Assembly (NCBI GenBank): GCA_002396205.1
Contig: DGXB01000065.1
Span: 1 to 49,717 of the forward strand
Direction of reading: 5' to 3'
From: Bacteroidales bacterium UBA4243
Lineage (GTDB): Bacteria; Bacteroidota; Bacteroidia; Bacteroidales; F082
Length of the DNA stretch: 49,717 nucleotides
A model generated the notes under the pieces. It ran no database searches. It saw nothing but the letters and a program-made list of their open reading frames with translations, and had not been told where the DNA came from. A program made the position numbers and the translations under genes. Below, one piece after another: positions 48,431 to 49,717 of the stretch (position 1 is its first letter; each line of letters opens with the position of its first letter).

Positions 48431-49717
48431 TTACATCATGCCGTCCATTCCGCCGCCCATGGGCATAGGAGGTGTGGGAGGTGTAGGCTCCTTGTGGTTG
48501 CTGATGACGCACTCGGTGGTCAGCAACATGCCGGCGATAGAAGCGGCATTCTCCAAAGCGACTCTCGACACCTTGACAGGGTCGATGACACCCGTTTCGA
48601 GCAGGTTCTCGTAAACCTCGGTGCGGGCGTTGAAGCCGAAGTCGTTCTTGCCTTCCTTCACCTTGTTGACCACGACCGAGCCTTCCAAGCCGGCGTTCTC
48701 AACAATCTGGCGCAGCGGCTCTTCCAAAGCGCGCTTGATGATGGCGATACCCGTGGTCTCGTCCTCGTTGTCGCCCTTCAGCTTCTCGATGGCCTTGATG
48801 GCGCGGATGAAACCGACACCACCGCCAGGGATGATACCCTCTTCGATGGCAGCGCGGGTGGCGTTCAAAGCGTCCTCAACGCGGTCTTTTTTCTCCTTCA
48901 TCTCGACCTCAGAGGCGGCACCCACATAGATGACTGCCACGCCACCGGCCAACTTGGCCAAGCGCTCTTGCAGCTTCTCGCGGTCGTAGTCGCTCGTGGT
49001 GGTCTTGATTTGGGCCTTGATTTGGTTGGTGCGGGCCTCGATGTCGCTCTTGGCGCCGTGACCGTTCACGATGGTGGTGTTGTCCTTGTTGATGCTCACC
49101 TTGTCGGCCTGGCCGAGCATTTGCAGGGTAGCGTCTTCAAGCTTGTAGCCCTTCTCTTCGCTGATGACGGTGCCACCAGTCAGGATGGCGATGTCTTCCA
49201 GCATTTCCTTACGACGGTCGCCGAAGCCAGGAGCCTTGACGGCAGCGACTTTCAGCGAGCCACGCAGACGGTTGACGACCAAGGTAGCCAAAGCTTCACC
49301 GTCGATGTCCTCAGCAATGATGATGAGCGGACGGCCGGTTTGCAAGGTCTTCTCGAGCACGGGCAGCAAGTCCTTCATCACGGAGATCTTCTTGTCGTAG
49401 ATCAAGATGTAAGGATTCTCGTAGACGGCTTCCATCTTCTCGGTGTTGGTGACGAAGTAAGGCGAAATGTAGCCACGGTCGAACTGCATACCTTCGACGA
49501 CGTCGACGTAGGTGTTGATGCCTTTGGCGTCCTCAACGGTGATCACGCCTTCTTGCTTCACCTTGCCCATAGCCTCGGCGATGAGGCCACCGATGGTGCT
49601 GTCGTTGTTGGCAGAGATGGTAGCCACTTGCTTGATCTTCTCGTTGTCGCCGTCGACCTTCACCGACATCTTCTTCAGCGAAGCGACCACAGCGGCAACA
49701 GCCTTGTCGATACCACG
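48431..49717 (-). CDS. groL: Chaperonin GroEL, 3' part (5' end outside window)
   Basis: The frame is open to the right edge, giving 428 codons of GroEL starting in the equatorial/intermediate domain (RGIDKAVAAVVASLKK). It includes GYISPYFVTN, the apical domain with DLLPVLEKTLQTGRPLIIIAEDIDGEALATLVVNR, KAPGFGDRRKEML, and the C-terminal equatorial domain with GIIPGGGVGFIRA, ending in the Gly/Met-rich tail. It forms the double-ring folding chamber with GroES, which would normally be encoded upstream. The product is full-length at its C-terminus. A repeat element and terminator follow the stop. Confidence 0.96.
   Translation of the reverse strand, partial: RGIDKAVAAVVASLKKMSVKVDGDNEKIKQVATISANNDSTIGGLIAEAMGKVKQEGVITVEDAKGINTYVDVVEGMQFDRGYISPYFVTNTEKMEAVYENPYILIYDKKISVMKDLLPVLEKTLQTGRPLIIIAEDIDGEALATLVVNRLRGSLKVAAVKAPGFGDRRKEMLEDIAILTGGTVISEEKGYKLEDATLQMLGQADKVSINKDNTTIVNGHGAKSDIEARTNQIKAQIKTTTSDYDREKLQERLAKLAGGVAVIYVGAASEVEMKEKKDRVEDALNATRAAIEEGIIPGGGVGFIRAIKAIEKLKGDNEDETTGIAIIKRALEEPLRQIVENAGLEGSVVVNKVKEGKNDFGFNARTEVYENLLETGVIDPVKVSRVALENAASIAGMLLTTECVISNHKEPTPPTPPMPMGGGMDGMM

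Overview
This window reads as a chromosomal segment of an uncultured-type Bacteroidales (phylum Bacteroidota). The evidence is the complete type IX secretion core cluster (porP, porK, porL, porM, porN), two proteins ending in Por-secretion sorting domains, gldF/gldG, Bacteroidota-specific families (GSCFA, DUF3822, THUMP-like methyltransferase, fused amino-acid-lipid acyltransferase), and recurrent TAnnTTTG promoter elements of the Bacteroidota sigma factor. Base composition is moderate (roughly half G+C by eye) and the genes are tightly packed. No phage module, insertion sequence, CRISPR array or replication origin is visible.

Layout. 1-10770 is a run of plus-strand genes: the end of a carboxylesterase, a DUF3089 hydrolase-like protein, two YtcJ-type amidohydrolases flanking a MATE exporter and a small membrane protein, a GNAT acetyltransferase, another membrane protein and a large MscS-type channel. 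10.9-13.0 kb is a secreted subtilisin-like protease carrying a T9SS sorting tail. 13.0-15.4 kb is a minus-strand housekeeping group (amn, holA, dtd) whose two gaps are filled by hairpin-forming 7-8 nt repeats. 15.7-18.9 kb has a lipoprotein, a small protein with an exact 25-residue tryptophan repeat, a membrane-anchored protein, DUF3822 and rsmD. 19.0-22.7 kb carries the acyltransferase (minus), then rluE-type pseudouridine synthase and DNA polymerase III delta-prime (plus). 22.7-26.3 kb is gldF-gldG-DUF4340 (minus). 26.4-30.8 kb is a GH106-like plus GH28 pair, suggesting breakdown of pectin or rhamnogalacturonan. 30.8-35.8 kb holds a coiled-coil protein, a methyltransferase, an rluB-type synthase with a long Arg/Asp repeat arm, GSCFA and trxB. 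A tRNA-Pro(GGG) lies at 35.9 kb. 36.1-42.3 kb is the T9SS core cluster, followed by rseP, an M23 peptidase, an Rpn-type nuclease with a tandem repeat, a second T9SS cargo protein, a decayed polyvalent-kinase-like gene and the 3' part of groL.

Functional links. The secretion machine (PorK/L/M/N and the outer-membrane PorP) and two of its likely substrates (the protease at 10.9 kb and the protein at 46.0 kb) are in the same window. RseP and the M23 peptidase beside it fit envelope maintenance. holA and holB encode two clamp-loader subunits. Several palindromic repeat families sit at gene ends and in one case within a coding sequence. I see no clearly new multi-gene system. The strongest leads are the octamer-repeat hairpins, the 25-residue tryptophan-repeat protein, the decayed kinase locus and the palindromes embedded in the GH106 gene.
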